A stretch of DNA of 64,000 nt from 58-81 sp012729145. GTDB taxonomy: Bacteria; Synergistota; Synergistia; Synergistales; Thermovirgaceae. Of this stretch, positions 50,313-58,170 are shown in pieces. The stretch is from assembly GCA_040770625.1 (NCBI GenBank), contig JAXGIW010000003.1, positions 1 through 64,000 on the forward strand, read 5' to 3'. Position 1 is the first letter of the stretch, and every line of letters starts with the position of its first letter. Made by a program: the position numbers and the translations under genes. The notes below the pieces were generated by a model. That model worked only from the letters and a program-made list of their open reading frames with translations, ran no database searches and was not told the DNA's origin.

Positions 50313-51316
50313 TCTCTCCTCACTCCTTCGGCAAGTTCTTGGGCTATGGTCTCAACACCTCTCTTCGTCACGAACTCCCGCGCGACCCTGACCGCACCGC
50401 ATATGGCCCTTGCCCTGGATCTTCCATGGGCCTTGATGACGGCCCCGTTGACCCCAAGGAGAGGCGTTCCTCCTGTCTCCTCGTAGTTGAACCGTGCCCA
50501 TAGGTCCTTGAGCATGGGTATCATGAACAGCATTCCCACCTTTGCCAGGAAATGCCTGCTGATCTCCTCCCGGACCAGAGAGTACATCGCCTCCCCGGTC
50601 CCCTCGATGAACTTGAGCAGGATGTTCCCCGTCAGCCCTTCGCAAACCACAACGTCGGCGGCACCGAAGGGAATTGTCCCGCCTTCCACGTTTCCGATGA
50701 AGTTGAGGCGACTCTTTCTGAAGAATTCTCTCGCCTCGATGATCAGTTCATCCCCCTTGACCTCCTCCTGCCCGTTAGAGAGAAGTCCTATGGAGGGGCT
50801 CTCTACCCCGATTATCTTCCTCATGTAAACATCACCCATCAGGGCGAACTGGTAGAGGTTCAGGGGTTTGCACCGGACCGTCGCCCCGATGTCAATCAGC
50901 ATCGATATCCGGTTCACGGCTGGAAGGGGGACTCCCAGCCCGGGTCTTTCTATTCCGGGGATCCGTCCAACGACAAGTACACCTCCCGCGACTATGGCAC
51001 CGGTGCTCCCCGCGGAAACACAGCCCTGGGCCTCCCCGGAACGGACCATCTGCATGGCTATCCGAAGACTTGAATGTCTCTTCTTCCTCACGGCCACCGC
51101 AGGGGGCTCATCCATGGTTATCAGCTCTTCTGCGTGGACCAGGTGGAGCCTGGTCCTGACGGAGGCGGGAACTTTATCCAACAGGGGCCTGACAGCCTCC
51201 GTGTCTCCCACAAGCGCCAACTCCAGATCAGTAAACCTTTCACAAGCCATTACCGCTCCAGCACAGGTCTCAAGGGGAGCATTGTCCCCTCCCATTACAT
51301 CAAGAGCCAGCAACAT
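50309..51316 (-). CDS. plsX: Phosphate acyltransferase PlsX
   Basis: Makes acyl-phosphate from acyl-ACP for phospholipid synthesis with PlsY. It has 335 residues from ATG 51316, 8 nt after AGAGGTG and overlapping the fapR end by 17 nt. Motifs are LLALDVMGGDNAPLETCAGA, CVSAGSTGAIVAGG and VVCEGLTGNILLKFIEG. The order fapR-plsX followed by fab genes resembles Bacillus. No plsY is in the window. Confidence 0.96.
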   Translation of the reverse strand: MLLALDVMGGDNAPLETCAGAVMACERFTDLELALVGDTEAVRPLLDKVPASVRTRLHLVHAEELITMDEPPAVAVRKKRHSSLRIAMQMVRSGEAQGCVSAGSTGAIVAGGVLVVGRIPGIERPGLGVPLPAVNRISMLIDIGATVRCKPLNLYQFALMGDVYMRKIIGVESPSIGLLSNGQEEVKGDELIIEAREFFRKSRLNFIGNVEGGTIPFGAADVVVCEGLTGNILLKFIEGTGEAMYSLVREEISRHFLAKVGMLFMIPMLKDLWARFNYEETGGTPLLGVNGAVIKAHGRSRARAICGAVRVAREFVTKRGVETIAQELAEGVRRE

Positions 51317-51911
51317 CGGGATCACACCTCTCTGACTCAAAGGATCCGTTCAGACATTCCTTCTCTACTGTAATGAACCTTCCGACGAATATCTCCTGCT
51401 CTCCTACTCTAATTCTCACACTAACAACATTTTTGTTTCCCTTTTTCGTACCGACTTTCGCCCTGGCCACAAGCCTCTCGCCCACTCTGGCGGGAGACCT
51501 GAACCGGACCCTTGCTGAGCCGGTGACCACCATGTCCGCTTCAATGACGGCTATTGCCAGGGAACTCGCCATGGCGTAGATGTAGTGGTCCGAAACGAAA
51601 TGGGTGTGGCGGAAGGCCATCTCTCGCGATGTCTGGAGAGTTGAGAGGGCCCATTCGCCAGGCTGGAGGTCCAGGAGCTCACCGATGACCTCCTCCCTTT
51701 TCAGCGACCTGAGCCTGCTACCAGCCTGGTTTGCCATTGACCTCATACGCTCCCTGACCTCGGGGATACCAAGCATCGCCCTGTCCAGTCTGACAGTGCT
51801 AACGCTTACACCCAGTCTCCCGGCGATCTCCTCATCTGTAAGGAGAGGGTTGGCCTCAAGCTCCGAGATGATCCTGGTCTGGCGGATCTTTCTGGCAGCA
51901 GACCTTTCCAT
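51300..51911 (-). CDS. fapR: Transcription factor FapR (fatty acid and phospholipid synthesis)
   Basis: 203 residues. The N-terminal HTH (LTDEEIAGRLGVSVSTVRLD, about 24-43) joins a hot-dog effector domain (RHTHFVSDHYIYAMASSLAIA, ADMVVTGSARVRFRSPARVG). In Bacillus FapR represses fap genes, and malonyl-CoA or malonyl-ACP releases it. Its own promoter here is followed by a FapR-like operator, so it probably autoregulates the operon that it heads (fapR to rnc). ATG 51911 follows AAAGGAG. FapR in an organism with outer-membrane genes is noteworthy. Confidence 0.93.
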   Translation of the reverse strand: MERSAARKIRQTRIISELEANPLLTDEEIAGRLGVSVSTVRLDRAMLGIPEVRERMRSMANQAGSRLRSLKREEVIGELLDLQPGEWALSTLQTSREMAFRHTHFVSDHYIYAMASSLAIAVIEADMVVTGSARVRFRSPARVGERLVARAKVGTKKGNKNVVSVRIRVGEQEIFVGRFITVEKECLNGSFESERCDPDVAGS

Positions 51912-51923
51912 GGCTCTTCTCCT

Positions 51924-51940
51924 TTGCTATCTGGTGCTAA
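51924..51940 (-). promoter_or_regulatory. Candidate FapR operator
   Basis: Minus-strand TTAGCACCAGATAGCAA resembles the Bacillus FapR consensus (TTAGTACCTGNTACTAA), with about 4 mismatches, mostly in the right half. It lies about 15-30 nt after the predicted transcription start and just before the fapR ribosome site, a position suited to blocking RNA polymerase. Confidence 0.6.
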
Positions 51941-51961
51941 CATCAGGTTATATGATCAGGA

Positions 51962-51990
51962 AGTATAATGTTCCGGACCTTGTTAGTCAA
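51962..51990 (-). promoter_or_regulatory. Promoter of the fapR-fab operon
   Basis: Minus-strand TTGACT (51990-51985), a 17-nt spacer and TATACT (51967-51962), with a leader of about 45 nt before the fapR ATG. Confidence 0.8.
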
Positions 51991-52016
51991 TATGAAATGA
52001 ACAGGATGTGGCGGGT

Positions 52017-52108
52017 GGGAAACACCGGGGAAGGACCTCCCGAAGGAGAATAGGAACAGGGCCAGGGAACCGTGACCATCCGAGCGGAGGTCATTATAAG
52101 GAACATAG
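52017..52108 (-). repeat. Copy B of a two-copy intergenic element
   Basis: This stretch lies between the rpmF terminator and the fapR promoter and aligns with 1185-1265 upstream of tRNA-Val. It shares the blocks ACACC, GGACCTCCCGAA, CCAGGGAAC, ACCATCCGAGC, AGGTCAT and GGAACATA. GACCTCC (52034-52040) is complementary to GGAGGTC (52086-52092). TATAAT occurs on the minus strand inside it (52098-52093). Both copies lie 25-45 nt upstream of a strong minus-strand promoter. The nature of the element is unknown; structured RNA or protein-binding region are both possible. Confidence 0.5.
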
Positions 52109-52162
52109 GGACTGACGGACGACGCCAAGAGGGCGAGTTGCGTCACCTCTAAAGTTGGGCAC

Positions 52163-52199
52163 AAAAAAGATCAGGGGGGGGAATTCGCCCCCTGATCTT
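52163..52199 (-). terminator. Terminator downstream of rpmF
   Basis: A 12-bp perfect stem AAGATCAGGGGG / CCCCCTGATCTT, with a 9-nt apex containing GAATTC, runs into TTTTTTG on the minus strand. It separates the ackA-yceD-rpmF unit from fapR. Confidence 0.9.
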
Positions 52200-52236
52200 G
52201 CTCGGTCTTTCGGTAATGAACCCGTTGGGAAGGGGA

Positions 52237-52446
52237 TCAGGATCTCTTCTTCTCTTCGCCTTCAGCCTTCTTCTCGATTGCCTGACGTCCACGGTAATGT
52301 CCACACTCGGGACAGGCCCTGTGCATCTGGGTGACTTCCCCGCAGCTGGAGCAGACCGTCGTTCCCGGGCTCTTCAAAGACCCAAGCCACTGGGCCTTTC
52401 TCTGTCTGGTCCTGGTATGGGACGTTCTACTTTTTGGAGCGGCCAT
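52237..52446 (-). CDS. rpmF: 50S ribosomal protein L32
   Basis: Small ribosomal protein of 69 residues. It is basic at the N-terminus (MAAPKSRTSHTRTRQRKAQW), with the zinc-type CxxC pairs CSSCGEVTQMHRACPECG typical of L32. ATG 52446 lies after GGAGGAAA and overlaps yceD by 20 nt. A lysine/glutamate-rich tail follows. It is the last gene before the terminator. Confidence 0.96.
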   Translation of the reverse strand: MAAPKSRTSHTRTRQRKAQWLGSLKSPGTTVCSSCGEVTQMHRACPECGHYRGRQAIEKKAEGEEKKRS

Positions 52447-53077
52447 TCCTGTTTCCTCCTTTCCCGGGATCTTTTCCCCCTGCATCTTCGATCAATTCAG
52501 CCAGGACGTCGAACCTCGGATCGGTCTCGCGACCTGGACAGCGGCACTCGCCGCTGTTCTTGTTCTTGCCGCAGACGGGGCAAATGCCCTGACACTCCTC
52601 GGAACACAGCACCTTCTCGGGAAGAGAGAGAATAAGATACTCCCAGACCTGATCGGAAAGATCGATCTCTCCCTCTAGGGCTGTAACCAGGGCCAGGTCT
52701 TCGTCGCTTTCAGCATCTTTCTCCTGACCCGGAACGCCCTCTGTCTCCGGCAGCGACTTATAAAAATAACGGAAAACCTCTGAAATTTCAAGAGGGGTGG
52801 GCTCCAGACATCTTGCACAGTCAACTTCCGTTCGGGCTTCTATGGCAAGTTCGACCACCATCCCCGAAGTATCGCCAGTAACGGTTGCGCTGACGAGCAC
52901 TGGATCGTTGAACCTGTACTCCTGCCCCCAATGTTCTATGCACCCAGAAAGTGGGAGTTCGCAACTGATCGACACCGGCTCACTCGAAACGGCCACTGCT
53001 CCGCTATCAAAGGCACACGACCATTCCCTGGGTTTTTCCCTTATTCCGGGGACACTGCCCCTTCCCCTCTTCTTCAT
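52427..53077 (-). CDS. yceD: DUF177 family protein (YceD)
   Basis: 216 residues. It belongs to the DUF177/YceD family that is almost always encoded just before rpmF and is implicated in 23S rRNA accumulation or ribosome assembly. The family core VDCARCLEPTPLEISEVFRY and the C-terminal cysteine pairs CSEECQGICPVCGKNKNSGE, which suggest a metal site, are visible. It starts 9 nt after the ackA stop. The last 25 residues are Lys/Gly-rich and probably disordered. Confidence 0.9.
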   Translation of the reverse strand: MKKRGRGSVPGIREKPREWSCAFDSGAVAVSSEPVSISCELPLSGCIEHWGQEYRFNDPVLVSATVTGDTSGMVVELAIEARTEVDCARCLEPTPLEISEVFRYFYKSLPETEGVPGQEKDAESDEDLALVTALEGEIDLSDQVWEYLILSLPEKVLCSEECQGICPVCGKNKNSGECRCPGRETDPRFDVLAELIEDAGGKDPGKGGNRNGRSKK

Positions 53078-53086
53078 GAACTCTTC

Positions 53087-54283
53087 CTACCCTATTGCGA
53101 GCTCCCTGGTGTCCCTTGCTATGACGAGCTCTTCGTTGGTCGGCACCACCATGATGCTCACCCTGGAATCCGGCTCGTTAATGAAAGCTTCCTTGCCCCT
53201 TACGTTATTCCTTTCCAGGTTTATCTTCGCTCCCAGGAACTCCAGCCCCTGGCAGACCATTTTCCTGACTGTAGTACTGTTCTCGCCGATACCTGCGGTA
53301 AAGACAATGGCATCGATACCACCCATGGCACCTGCATAGGCACATACGTGCTTGCGGATACCGTAACAGAGAATGTCAAGGGCAAGTCTTGCCCTGTCGT
53401 TACCCTCGGCGGCAGCCTCCTCAACATCCCTGAGATCGCTGCTGATGCCGGAGATCCCCTGAAGTCCGCTCTCTTTATGGATGATATGGCTCATCGACTT
53501 GGGATCGATGCCATCCTGCTCCATCAGATAAAGGATAACCGTAGGGTCGATATCACCGCACCGGGTTCCCATAAGAACGCCAGGGACGGTACCGAACCCG
53601 AGGCTTGTATCGATCGACCTGCCTCCCCTTACGGCGGAGATGGAGCTGCCGTTGCCCAGATGACATGTTACTATCTTCAGGTCCTCTATGGGCTTTTCCA
53701 GCATCTCGGCTGCCCTGTAGGCAACGTAGAAGTGGCTTGTCCCATGGAACCCGTAACGTCTGACCCTCTGCTTCTCATAATAGTGGAAAGGGAGGCCGTA
53801 AATATAGGCGTAATCGGGCATTGTCTGATGGAAGGCGGTATCGAAAACAGCAACCTGGGGAACGTACGGCAGGACCTCCATCATGGCCTTGATACCCATA
53901 AGGTTGGCCGGGTTGTGAAGCGGAGCCAGGGGAACGCACTCCTCGATCACTTCCAGGACCTCGGGGGTAACTATCACCGATCGCGCGAACTTTTCTCCGC
54001 CGTGAACTACCCTGTGACCTACGGCCCTTAGCTCATCGAGACCTCTTATGACGCCCTGGTCTCCGTCCAGAAGGGTGTCAAGAACGACCTTGATCCCTAC
54101 TTTATGGTTGGGGATAGGAATATCGAACTTGAGAGGTTCGATCCCGGTCTTTTCATGCTTCACCCTGGAACCGTCGATACCTATCCTCTCCACCAGACCC
54201 TTCGCAAGGACCTTCTCCGAGGTCATGTCGAAAAGCTGGTACTTCAGAGAGGAGCTTCCACAGTTGAGAACTAGAACCTTCAT
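53087..54283 (-). CDS. ackA: Acetate kinase
   Basis: Interconverts acetyl phosphate + ADP and acetate + ATP; in fermenters it yields ATP and excretes acetate. It has 398 residues. VLNCGSSSLKYQLFD opens the ASKHA fold, HRVVHGGEKF and FDTAFHQTMP hold catalytic residues, and HLGNGSSISAV and FTAGIGENS are nucleotide/phosphate sites. It heads the ackA-yceD-rpmF unit, divergent from tmcAL. No phosphotransacetylase gene is adjacent. Together with porGDAB it supports pyruvate-to-acetate fermentation. Confidence 0.97.
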   Translation of the reverse strand: MKVLVLNCGSSSLKYQLFDMTSEKVLAKGLVERIGIDGSRVKHEKTGIEPLKFDIPIPNHKVGIKVVLDTLLDGDQGVIRGLDELRAVGHRVVHGGEKFARSVIVTPEVLEVIEECVPLAPLHNPANLMGIKAMMEVLPYVPQVAVFDTAFHQTMPDYAYIYGLPFHYYEKQRVRRYGFHGTSHFYVAYRAAEMLEKPIEDLKIVTCHLGNGSSISAVRGGRSIDTSLGFGTVPGVLMGTRCGDIDPTVILYLMEQDGIDPKSMSHIIHKESGLQGISGISSDLRDVEEAAAEGNDRARLALDILCYGIRKHVCAYAGAMGGIDAIVFTAGIGENSTTVRKMVCQGLEFLGAKINLERNNVRGKEAFINEPDSRVSIMVVPTNEELVIARDTRELAIG

Positions 54284-54369
54284 CCCTGTTCAAACCTCCT
54301 TAAGTGTTGACCGGAACCGTTCCACGGATCTATCGTAGTCATAAATGACAGGAAGGAAGGTCCGGGTCC

Positions 54370-55584
54370 ATGTTTGGGAAAAGCATTGTCGGGATCATTG
54401 CCGAGTATAACCCCTTTCACAATGGACATTTATACCACATGAACCGGTCTCTGGAAACAGCCGGCGCCGACGCAGCGGTGGTCGTGCTCTCGTCGAGCTT
54501 TGTGCAGCGGGGGGAACCCGCCTTTATCGACAAGTGGAGCCGAACCCGGATGGCCCTCAGTTTCGGCGCCAACCTGGTGTTGGAACTTCCGACGGCTTTC
54601 TCCTGCCACAATGCCGGGGTCTTCGGATCGGCAGCGGTGGACCTGATGGCTATGACCGGTGTCGTTACGCACCTCTCATTCGGCATGGAAGACCCCGAAG
54701 CACCGCTGGAGACAGTGGCAGGGATCCTGCTGGAAGAACCGGACACCTTCAAAAAGGTCCTCAAAAGCCGACTCGACTGCGGCTTCTCCTACGCCGAGGC
54801 AAGGACCGCCGCCATAGAGCACTTGCTGCCCGGTGCCGGAAAGATGCTTTCATCCCCCAATAATATCCTGGCCCAGGAGTATGTCCAGCGGATCATCGAG
54901 CGCAACTACCCTCTCCGGATAACTCCGATCAAGAGGACAGGGGGCGGACATCACTCGGGATCTTCAGGGGCCTTTGCCGGGGCAGGCTGGATCAGGAACA
55001 CCGTAAGGAACGAAGGTCTCTCTGATACGGTAAGGACAGTAATGCCCCCTGAAGCTCTTTCGATGCTGGGTACGGAAATATCCCGGGGCAGATGCATACT
55101 CTCCCTGGATGTGTTCTGGAGGATCCTGCGGACAGTGCTGATGAGAGACGGACCCTCCAGGCTCTCAAGATTCGCGGAGATGAGGGAGGGGATCGAGAAT
55201 CTGCTGACGGCCAGCGCCGCAAGGGCCGGCTCTTTCGAGGAGTTCATAAACCTCTGCACCAGCCGGAGGTATCCAAGGAGCAAGATCCAGCGGTTCGCCT
55301 GCCACTCGCTCATGGGGTTCGACCATCGTGCGAACAGGAAAGCGCAAAGAACCGGCCCTCCCTACATAAGGGTTCTCGGCTGGGACATAAAAGGACAGGA
55401 GATCCTCAAGGAGATGAGGACAGCCTCAAGGCTCCCCGTCGTCACCCGTCCCAACGGCAGGCCGGGCACATACCAGCGGATGATCGCCGATCTGGAATAC
55501 AGGGCCACTTCGATCTGGGAAAACCTGGTCCAGAGCCCCGAGCTCTTCAGCGAATCAGGGAACCTCCCCGTCAGGCCTGTCTGA
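54370..55584 (+). CDS. tmcAL: tRNA(Met) cytidine acetate ligase TmcAL
   Basis: Forms N4-acetylcytidine at the wobble base of elongator tRNA-Met using acetate and ATP, as known for Bacillus YlbM. It has 404 residues. The nucleotidyltransferase motif GIIAEYNPFHNGHLYHM is at the N-terminus. SSSFVQRGEPAFIDKWSR and LPTAFSCHNAGVFG are family-specific, and SSPNNILAQEY and RTGGGHHSG follow. It is divergent from ackA, whose product acetate is its substrate. An elongator-type tRNA-Met lies at 12.8 kb. It overlaps coaD by 14 nt at the 3' end, convergently. Confidence 0.93.
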   Translation: MFGKSIVGIIAEYNPFHNGHLYHMNRSLETAGADAAVVVLSSSFVQRGEPAFIDKWSRTRMALSFGANLVLELPTAFSCHNAGVFGSAAVDLMAMTGVVTHLSFGMEDPEAPLETVAGILLEEPDTFKKVLKSRLDCGFSYAEARTAAIEHLLPGAGKMLSSPNNILAQEYVQRIIERNYPLRITPIKRTGGGHHSGSSGAFAGAGWIRNTVRNEGLSDTVRTVMPPEALSMLGTEISRGRCILSLDVFWRILRTVLMRDGPSRLSRFAEMREGIENLLTASAARAGSFEEFINLCTSRRYPRSKIQRFACHSLMGFDHRANRKAQRTGPPYIRVLGWDIKGQEILKEMRTASRLPVVTRPNGRPGTYQRMIADLEYRATSIWENLVQSPELFSESGNLPVRPV

Positions 55585-56071
55585 GACCTGGCAGGGGCGG
55601 GAATCTCTCTCTCAGCCTCCGGAAGACTCCGGGAGGCACCATGTCGTGGATCGCCCCTCCGAAATGAAAGACCTCCTTCACAGCGCGGCTGGAAAGATAG
55701 GAATACCTTGCTTCGGTTACGATAAAGAAGGTCTCTATCTCGGGTGCAAGTTGCCTGTTCATGAGGGCAAGCTGGAACTCGTACTCGAAATCCGAAAGGG
55801 CTCTAAGACCCCGGATGATCACACGGCACTTCTCGGCTCTCATGAAATCCACCAGGAGACCCTCGAAGTGTTTTACCCTTACGTTGGGAAGGTGGCTAAG
55901 AGCCTCCCTGGTCATGGTCTCCCTCTCCTCTTTGGAGAAGGTGTATTTCTTCTGACTGTTGTTGAGAACACCCACGGTGAGATCGTCGAATATTGCCGCT
56001 GCCCTTTCGGCAATATATATGTGCCCGTTCGTTATTGGGTCGAAAGACCCGGGATACATCGCTCTGATCAA
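55571..56071 (-). CDS. coaD: Phosphopantetheine adenylyltransferase
   Basis: Penultimate step of coenzyme A synthesis. It has 166 residues. YPGSFDPITNGHIYIAERAA carries the T/HxGH motif, and GLRALSDFEYEFQLALMNR and SYLSSRAVKEVFHFGG are the other signatures. The start is TTG 56071 after GGGAGG; ATG 56059 is the in-frame alternative. It is last in the trmB-trmO-rsmD-coaD block; rsmD-coaD is a very common pair. Confidence 0.96.
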   Translation of the reverse strand: MIRAMYPGSFDPITNGHIYIAERAAAIFDDLTVGVLNNSQKKYTFSKEERETMTREALSHLPNVRVKHFEGLLVDFMRAEKCRVIIRGLRALSDFEYEFQLALMNRQLAPEIETFFIVTEARYSYLSSRAVKEVFHFGGAIHDMVPPGVFRRLRERFPPLPGLRQA

Positions 56072-56088
56072 GGTGTCTCTCCCTCCCT

Positions 56089-56580
56089 TTAAGTCTCCTT
56101 GCTGAAAAAGGTGAGCAAAGTCTCACCGTAAGTCCGGGAGTAAAGGTCCCACCCCTTCCAGCCGGCAGGATCGATCGCTTCCCTCCGGGAATGTTCGAGG
56201 ACGAACAGTCCTTTCGCTTTCATGATACCAGAGAGACGGGAGTTCAATGAGGCCATTCTCGCTACCCATCCGATGCCGTAGGGAGGATCCGCAAAGATCA
56301 CGTCAAAATGACGGCCCCTTTTTTCCAGGATCAGCAGGGCCCGTCGGACATCCAGGACCAGGAACTCCGTTCCCTTTAGACCTCCGGGTCCCTCTGTTCC
56401 CGGAAGACCCTTTCTGGAGGAATCGACCAGGACTACCGGGCTGAAACCTCTTCTGCTGGCCTCGGCCCCTACTCTCCCCGTCCCCGAAAAGAGATCCAGG
56501 AAGGATCTGCCGTCACCAGGCCCAAGGATATTGAACAAAGCCTGCAGCACAAGGCCGGAGGTGGGTCGGGCCTGCTTCAA
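56089..56580 (-). CDS. rsmD: 16S rRNA (guanine-N2)-methyltransferase RsmD family
   Basis: Methylates 16S rRNA G966 (E. coli numbering). It has 163 residues from TTG 56580, overlapping the trmO stop (TTGA). The AdoMet motif is FLDLFSGTGRVGAEASRRG and the catalytic motif DVIFADPPYG. RPTSGLVLQALFNIL matches the conserved RPT segment, but the usual 20-25 residues before it are missing. Codons just upstream in frame read GAGEFTGGTGQLK, resembling that missing part, yet no ATG, GTG or TTG precedes them. The true start may be unusual. Confidence 0.88.
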   Translation of the reverse strand: MKQARPTSGLVLQALFNILGPGDGRSFLDLFSGTGRVGAEASRRGFSPVVLVDSSRKGLPGTEGPGGLKGTEFLVLDVRRALLILEKRGRHFDVIFADPPYGIGWVARMASLNSRLSGIMKAKGLFVLEHSRREAIDPAGWKGWDLYSRTYGETLLTFFSKET

Positions 56581-57014
56581 CTGTCCCGTTCCCCCTGTGA
56601 ATTCTCCTGCTCCTTTGATCTGCGGTCTATCCCTTTGAAGGGTTTGATGTCTATTACAGGGGTACCGTCCACTGCGTCCAGGTCCTCTACCGTCAGGGTG
56701 GCACCCTCCACCTTGCTCAGCCTGACAAGGCTTGTGCCGATGTGGTTGGGCCTGTCGGGGCTGCAGGTCGAGAAAACACCCCTTAGTGGCCTGTTTAGGT
56801 CGCCTCTCGGATGGACCTTCAGGGAAAACCCCTTGGAGAGATGGAACCTGAAAAGAACCAGAATGTGATCCTCCCCTTCCAGTCCCTCCAAAGCTTCCTC
56901 GAATTCGGGCAGGATCTCGATCGTCGATCTTATGCCACGGAAATCATCGGGCGGAACCGGTCTGTTTATGCGAGAGCGGACAAAACCGACGGGGTGAAGG
57001 GCATACCCGTTCAT
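56577..57014 (-). CDS. trmO: tRNA t6A37 N6-methyltransferase TrmO (TsaA family)
   Basis: Small beta-barrel methyltransferase that adds a methyl to t6A37 of threonine tRNA in E. coli. It has 145 residues. LHPVGFVRSR is at the N-terminus, the signature GVFSTCSPDRPNHIGTSLVRL in the middle, and DLDAVDGTPVIDIKPF near the end. The family's usual RSPxRPNPIG has Cys for Arg and His for Pro here. The C-terminal tail is hydrophilic. It overlaps trmB by 4 nt. Confidence 0.85.
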   Translation of the reverse strand: MNGYALHPVGFVRSRINRPVPPDDFRGIRSTIEILPEFEEALEGLEGEDHILVLFRFHLSKGFSLKVHPRGDLNRPLRGVFSTCSPDRPNHIGTSLVRLSKVEGATLTVEDLDAVDGTPVIDIKPFKGIDRRSKEQENSQGERDS

Positions 57015-57946
57015 GGCTCTCCTCCCCCGAGGAAGGAGACTACCTCCTGAAAGGCTCCTGACACCGATGGAGTGGTGAATGGCCGAGTGGAAGGATCAAC
57101 CTTGACCATGCACCCCAGGCCTCTCGGAACTATCCTGAAGAAGAAGGACTGTTCGAAACCCTCATCAGAGGTCAGAGTCTCCAACAGTACCACACCTGCA
57201 GGGTTGATATAACAGTCCCTGAATACCCACCTGGCCTCCCTCTGACCTCCCTCCCTTCCCGTGAGCGCCGAGAGTTCCCTCAGTTCAGGACAGGGTCTTT
57301 CCAAAGCCTTGTGCAATTCCTCCACTCCCCCTCCCAAAGTCTTTCTTCTGAAAGATCTCTCCTTCCTGAAACGAAGGAGGTAGATCCTTCTGCCGGCTTC
57401 CAGCCACTTCCTTTCATATTTGGTGCGCACTTTTCTTAAGGGGTCCGCTTCGAAGGCTTCCATTTCTATTGCGGGGTGGGATGGTATCGTAATGGCTGCA
57501 TCCTCAGCGTATCTTTCATCATCCGTCACCAGTTCGAAGGCCCCTCCAATCTTGAGAACGCCCGCCAAAGCGTCGCCGAATCCCCGGGATGTCACTCTTC
57601 TCTTTGCATGCCTGCTTTTTGGCCATGGACAGGGGAAGTTCATGTAAACAGCATCCAGCCAATCCTCGGGGAAACATTCGTTCAGCAGGAAACGGGCATC
57701 GCCCAGTAGTAAACGGACATTGCTCAGCGACGATCTCCGTGTCCGTTTTAGAGCCTTCATTACACAGTTGATGGAGACCTCGATGCCGAAAAAAAACCCA
57801 TCGGGTCTCTCCAATGCTGCATGCTGAAGGAACTCGCCGTTCCCGAAGCCGATCTCGACGGCATTAAAGGGCGCTTTCTGGCTGCAGATCTTCTGGATCA
57901 TGCTTGCCGGGTCCCTTCTTGCCAGGATCTCACCCAGAGGTATCAA
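57011..57946 (-). CDS. trmB: tRNA (guanine-N7)-methyltransferase TrmB
   Basis: Makes m7G46 in tRNA. It has about 311 residues, longer than the usual 210-240 because of a C-terminal extension of about 100 residues like that of thermophile TrmB. The AdoMet motif is AVEIGFGNGEFLQHAAL. The family motif NFPDPWPKKRHxKRR appears as NFPCPWPKSRHAKRR, with Cys replacing the Asp reported as catalytic. I prefer TTG 57946 (GGGGAG 8 nt upstream) to GTG 57955, whose ribosome site is too close. A weak minus-strand promoter TTGTGT-16-TACACT lies opposite the por promoter. Confidence 0.88.
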   Translation of the reverse strand: MIPLGEILARRDPASMIQKICSQKAPFNAVEIGFGNGEFLQHAALERPDGFFFGIEVSINCVMKALKRTRRSSLSNVRLLLGDARFLLNECFPEDWLDAVYMNFPCPWPKSRHAKRRVTSRGFGDALAGVLKIGGAFELVTDDERYAEDAAITIPSHPAIEMEAFEADPLRKVRTKYERKWLEAGRRIYLLRFRKERSFRRKTLGGGVEELHKALERPCPELRELSALTGREGGQREARWVFRDCYINPAGVVLLETLTSDEGFEQSFFFRIVPRGLGCMVKVDPSTRPFTTPSVSGAFQEVVSFLGGGEP

Positions 57947-58003
57947 TACAGGCACTCCCCTTCCGAAAAGAGCAGCTGAGAAGAAGTGTAAAACTATTCA
58001 GGC

Positions 58004-58031
58004 TTGACACAAGGTTTTGCCTACATACAAT
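58004..58031 (+). promoter_or_regulatory. Promoter of the porGDAB operon
   Basis: TTGACA (58004-58009), a 16-nt spacer and TACAAT (58026-58031). The predicted leader before porG is about 215 nt. Confidence 0.8.
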
Positions 58032-58051
58032 ATACATGCGCTGTACGAAAT

Positions 58052-58170
58052 ATCCTGAAGAGCCGGACCTTCCCGGTGGTTAATAATTATAACCTTCAGG
58101 ATCCAGTTCTTCCTGCTCCCCCGCCTGCGGCAACCCCAGGGGCAAGGTTTGCCGGGGAGCATCTGTTTTA
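58052..58170 (+). promoter_or_regulatory. Structured leader of porGDAB, attenuator-like
   Basis: Two stems are visible. ATCCTGAAG (58052-58060) pairs with CTTCAGGAT (58094-58102). TGCTCCCC (58114-58121) pairs with GGGGAGCA (58154-58161), followed by TCTGTTTTATTG. The second looks like an imperfect terminator about 85 nt before the start codon. I found no known riboswitch signature. The remaining leader to 58240 is AT-rich with no further feature seen. Confidence 0.5.

Noticed and set aside
52010..52060. Resemblance of GGTGGGAAACACCGGGGAA to a ZTP riboswitch core
   Set aside because: The partner motifs of that riboswitch are absent and no target gene follows on the plus strand.
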